From NCBI GenBank assembly GCA_947643685.1, contig CANRXD010000054.1, positions 1 through 8,320 of the forward strand: a stretch of DNA of 8,320 nucleotides. Direction: 5' to 3'. Below the pieces are notes generated by a model. The model did not search any database and was not told the origin of the DNA. It saw only the letters and a list, made by a program, of their open reading frames with translations. The position numbers and the translations under genes are program-made. This DNA is from an uncultured Clostridium sp. Lineage in GTDB: Bacteria > Bacillota > Clostridia > Lachnospirales > Lachnospiraceae. Of the stretch, positions 6,913 to 8,320 are shown in pieces. Every line of letters starts with the position of its first letter. Positions within the stretch are counted from its first letter, which is position 1.

Positions 6913-7854
6913 ATGAAGCTTGTTATTATCGAACCCCTCGGTGTCAATGACGAAAAGCTCCTTGCCATGGCCAGGGATATGCTGCCGTCCGACATTGAAA
7001 TTGTTTATTACAACACCCGTGTCACAGACACAGAAACCCTCATTGAGCGCGGAAAAGACGCCGACATCATCGCAGTTTCCAACCTCCCGATGAACGCCGA
7101 CGTAATCAATGGGTGCAAAAACTTAAAAATGCTGTCTGTCGCCTTCACCGGAGTGGACCACATCGCCATGGATGCCTGCAAGGCCAACGGCGTTCTTGTC
7201 AGCAACTGTGCCGGCTACTCCACCGTTGCTGTGGCCGACCTTGTATTCGGCATGGTAATCGCCCTCTACCGGAATATGATCCCCTGTAACGATGTAGTAA
7301 GAAAAAGCGGTACAAAAGACGGTCTGGTGGGCTTTGAGCTGGAAGGAAAGAAATTCGGCATCATCGGAACCGGAGCCATCGGGCTTCGGGTTGCCTCCAT
7401 CGCCCGTGCCTTCGGCTGCGAGGTTTTTGCATACAGCAGAACTAAAAAAGACGCCCCCGGCATCACATACGTGGATATGGACACGCTTCTTTCCACCTGT
7501 GACATCGTTTCCCTGCATACGCCATTAAATCCTCAGACCAGGGGACTGATCGGAAAAGACCAGCTTGCCCTCATGAAATCCTCTGCCCTTCTCATCAATA
7601 CCTCCCGCGGTCCTGTGGTGGACAGCGAGGCCTTAGCCGAAGCCTTAAATACCGGAAAAATTGCAGGAGCCGGAGTCGATGTGTTTGAAATGGAGCCGCC
7701 CGTACCGGAATCCCATCCGCTTCTCAACGCAAAAAATGTGATTGCCACTCCTCATGTGGCCTTTGCAACGAAAGAAGCTCTGGAAAAGCGTGCCGTAATC
7801 GTTTTTGACAACATTGCCAGATGGGCCAAAGGAGAACCTCAGAATGTAATGTAG
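6913..7854 (+). CDS. D-2-hydroxyacid dehydrogenase, likely NADP(H)-dependent
   Basis: This 313-residue cytoplasmic oxidoreductase interconverts a 2-keto acid and a D-2-hydroxy acid. It has the family layout of a split substrate-binding domain (about 1-100 and the last 30 residues) around a Rossmann domain. Visible are GTGAIG (152-157) for nucleotide binding, and the catalytic set Arg232 (in NTSRGPVVD), Glu261 (in DVFEMEPP) and His281 (in TPHVA). After the second Rossmann strand the sequence is YSRTKK (174-179), without the acidic residue that favours NAD; a Ser-Arg-Thr loop points to NADPH, as in glyoxylate/hydroxypyruvate reductases. The exact substrate cannot be told. It is transcribed away from the glycosyltransferase gene and is not part of that operon. 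No terminator lies next to its stop; the first strong one is at 8049-8122. Confidence 0.92.
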   Translation: MKLVIIEPLGVNDEKLLAMARDMLPSDIEIVYYNTRVTDTETLIERGKDADIIAVSNLPMNADVINGCKNLKMLSVAFTGVDHIAMDACKANGVLVSNCAGYSTVAVADLVFGMVIALYRNMIPCNDVVRKSGTKDGLVGFELEGKKFGIIGTGAIGLRVASIARAFGCEVFAYSRTKKDAPGITYVDMDTLLSTCDIVSLHTPLNPQTRGLIGKDQLALMKSSALLINTSRGPVVDSEALAEALNTGKIAGAGVDVFEMEPPVPESHPLLNAKNVIATPHVAFATKEALEKRAVIVFDNIARWAKGEPQNVM

Positions 7855-7867
7855 TTCTTTCCCGGTA

Positions 7868-7977
7868 ATATTACGGTAACAGTTCAGCCATGCGAAGATT
7901 TAGAGCGAAAAAAGCGTTGAAAACTTGTCCGCGGTACGCGGGCAAGAAGATGCAAGGCTGAACTGCTACATATTACG
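7868..7977. repeat. 8-bp direct repeats flanking the miniature element (target-site duplication)
   Basis: ATATTACG occurs at 7868-7875 and 7970-7977, exactly abutting the two ends of the 94-bp element. A perfect 8-bp duplication at both borders is the expected footprint of transposase-mediated insertion and argues against a simple hairpin. Confidence 0.75.
7876..7969. mobile_element. 94-bp miniature inverted-repeat element (MITE), IS66-like ends
   Basis: The left end GTAACAGTTCAGCC (7876-7889) and the right end GGCTGAACTGCTAC (7956-7969) are 14-bp terminal inverted repeats with one mismatch. The interior has no coding capacity but carries a second hairpin: CTTGTCCGCG (7924-7933), loop GTA, CGCGGGCAAG (7937-7946), with one G-U. 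Perfect 8-bp direct repeats flank it. Known for the IS66 family: ends beginning GTAA and 8-bp target duplications, so I infer a non-autonomous derivative of such an element. It lies 21 bp after the dehydrogenase stop. A structured RNA made by readthrough is an alternative reading of the nested stems. Confidence 0.7.
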
Positions 7978-8048
7978 CGGACCTGCGCGAATACTATGAA
8001 GGCTCAGCACTCTGATGCCAGATGCATAAGGACGAAAGAACAAGATAC

Positions 8049-8122
8049 AAAAAAGGGGAGACAATTCTGTGGAATTCATGCTTTTCAATGCCTTGAATTT
8101 CCACAGAACTGCCTCCCTTTTT
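8049..8122. terminator. Bidirectional intrinsic terminator
   Basis: A long imperfect hairpin spans 8055-8117, with GGGGAG at the left base pairing CTCCC at the right, and TTCTGTGGAA pairing TTCCACAGAA further in. It is followed by five T on the plus strand (8118-8122) and by six T on the minus strand (complement of A 8049-8054). It can end both the plus-strand dehydrogenase transcript and the minus-strand gene that enters from the right edge. Adjacent CAGG/CCTG and GCCA/TGGC arms (8143-8166) may add to termination on the minus strand. Confidence 0.75.
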
Positions 8123-8184
8123 CAGTTGTATGGTAAAAGAATCAGGGGAGCCACCTTTTGGCCCTGACATATGATGCTCCCGCC

Positions 8185-8320
8185 TCAGCACATCAAAAAG
8201 CTGTCAAGCTTATCCATCCGGCGCCGCAACAGCACAAAAGAAAGGATCCAGCCGCAAAGACCGCTGAGCAGCACGGGCAAAGGCAGGGGATAGAAAGTAT
8301 CACCCGGAACAGCAGCCGCC
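8185..8320 (-). CDS. C-terminal end of an unidentified membrane protein, cut by window edge
   Basis: From the right edge an open minus-strand frame of 44 codons ends at TGA 8185-8187. It encodes a hydrophobic helix (PLPVLLSGLCGWILSFVLL) followed by RRRMDKLDSFLMC, a pattern of one transmembrane segment with a positively charged cytoplasmic tail. The start lies outside the window and the family cannot be named. A second minus-strand frame is also open here but reads Cys-rich, low-likelihood sequence. The gene converges on the dehydrogenase, and the bidirectional terminator 60 bp downstream supports a real gene ending here. Confidence 0.42.
   Translation of the reverse strand, partial: AAAVPGDTFYPLPLPVLLSGLCGWILSFVLLRRRMDKLDSFLMC

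Larger units (their letters stand above)
7855..8184. other. 330-bp intergenic region downstream of the dehydrogenase
   Basis: This region holds the 94-bp element with its target duplication, about 70 bp with no recognisable feature apart from a short TCTG/CAGA pair near 8011-8023, and the bidirectional terminator. A minus-strand open frame (7994-8191, with an internal ATG preceded by GGGAG) runs through the terminator hairpin; its sequence resembles no family I know, and it is probably a by-product of the palindrome. Confidence 0.6.

Noticed and set aside
6699..6995. N-terminal extension of the glycosyltransferase by 99 residues
   Set aside because: It would overlap the divergent dehydrogenase start and promoter region, and the GT2 domain begins at residue 4 of the shorter form, which has a good ribosome site.
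7861..7980. CRISPR-like repeat or riboswitch downstream of the dehydrogenase
   Set aside because: There is no repeat-spacer periodicity, and the structure follows rather than precedes a gene; inverted ends plus an 8-bp duplication fit a miniature element better.
7994..8191. Minus-strand open frame of 65 codons with an internal ATG preceded by GGGAG
   Set aside because: It runs through the bidirectional terminator hairpin, resembles no known family and has an unlikely composition; probably a by-product of the palindrome.

Overview
The window looks like the chromosome of a spore-forming, anaerobic member of the Bacillota, most likely Lachnospiraceae (class Clostridia). The evidence is the gene order rpsL-rpsG-fusA-tuf with near-consensus AGGAGG ribosome sites, the Clostridia-type EF-G N-terminus, a collagen-like spore-surface protein, and promoters resembling the sporulation factor sigma-K. 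The genus is not resolved.

Left part (1-3833, minus strand, transcribed right to left): the complete str operon except for the cut-off end of tuf. It runs from a textbook housekeeping promoter (-35 TTGACA, 17 bp, -10 TATAAT, 3805-3833) through a leader whose 5' end folds into a hairpin, then rpsL (S12), a 232-bp gap with several possible hairpins, rpsG (S7, GTG start), fusA (EF-G, TTG start) and tuf (EF-Tu, first 102 residues only). A second good promoter (369-397) lies between fusA and tuf and would give tuf extra transcription.

Middle part (3939-6737, minus strand): a hotdog-fold PaaI-like thioesterase that has Ala where the family's catalytic Asp is expected; a 227-bp spacer with two perfect or near-perfect palindromes; a cysteine-rich collagen-like protein with 26 Gly-X-Y triplets, nearly all Gly-Ala-Thr, and a C-terminal beta-sandwich-like domain; and directly upstream a family 2 glycosyltransferase with a TPR-like tail. 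The collagen and glycosyltransferase genes each have a sigma-K-like promoter at about the same distance from the start codon. I read them as a mother-cell spore-surface module in which the enzyme may glycosylate the Thr-rich collagen stem. Three copies of GGTTTTGTCC spaced by 11 and 22 bp sit just upstream of the collagen gene.

Right part (6913-8320): a divergently transcribed D-2-hydroxyacid dehydrogenase (plus strand) with all three catalytic residues and an NADPH-type Ser-Arg-Thr loop. Downstream is a 94-bp element with 14-bp inverted ends starting GTAA, flanked by a perfect 8-bp direct repeat. This is a miniature transposable element whose termini and target duplication fit the IS66 family. 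A shortened palindrome with the same end sequence lies at 4509-4540. A bidirectional terminator hairpin (8049-8122) separates this from the 3' end of an unidentified minus-strand membrane protein that runs off the window.

The most interesting points are the miniature element with its second partial copy, the collagen/glycosyltransferase pair with matching sigma-K-like promoters, and the palindromes built into the rpsL promoter and leader.
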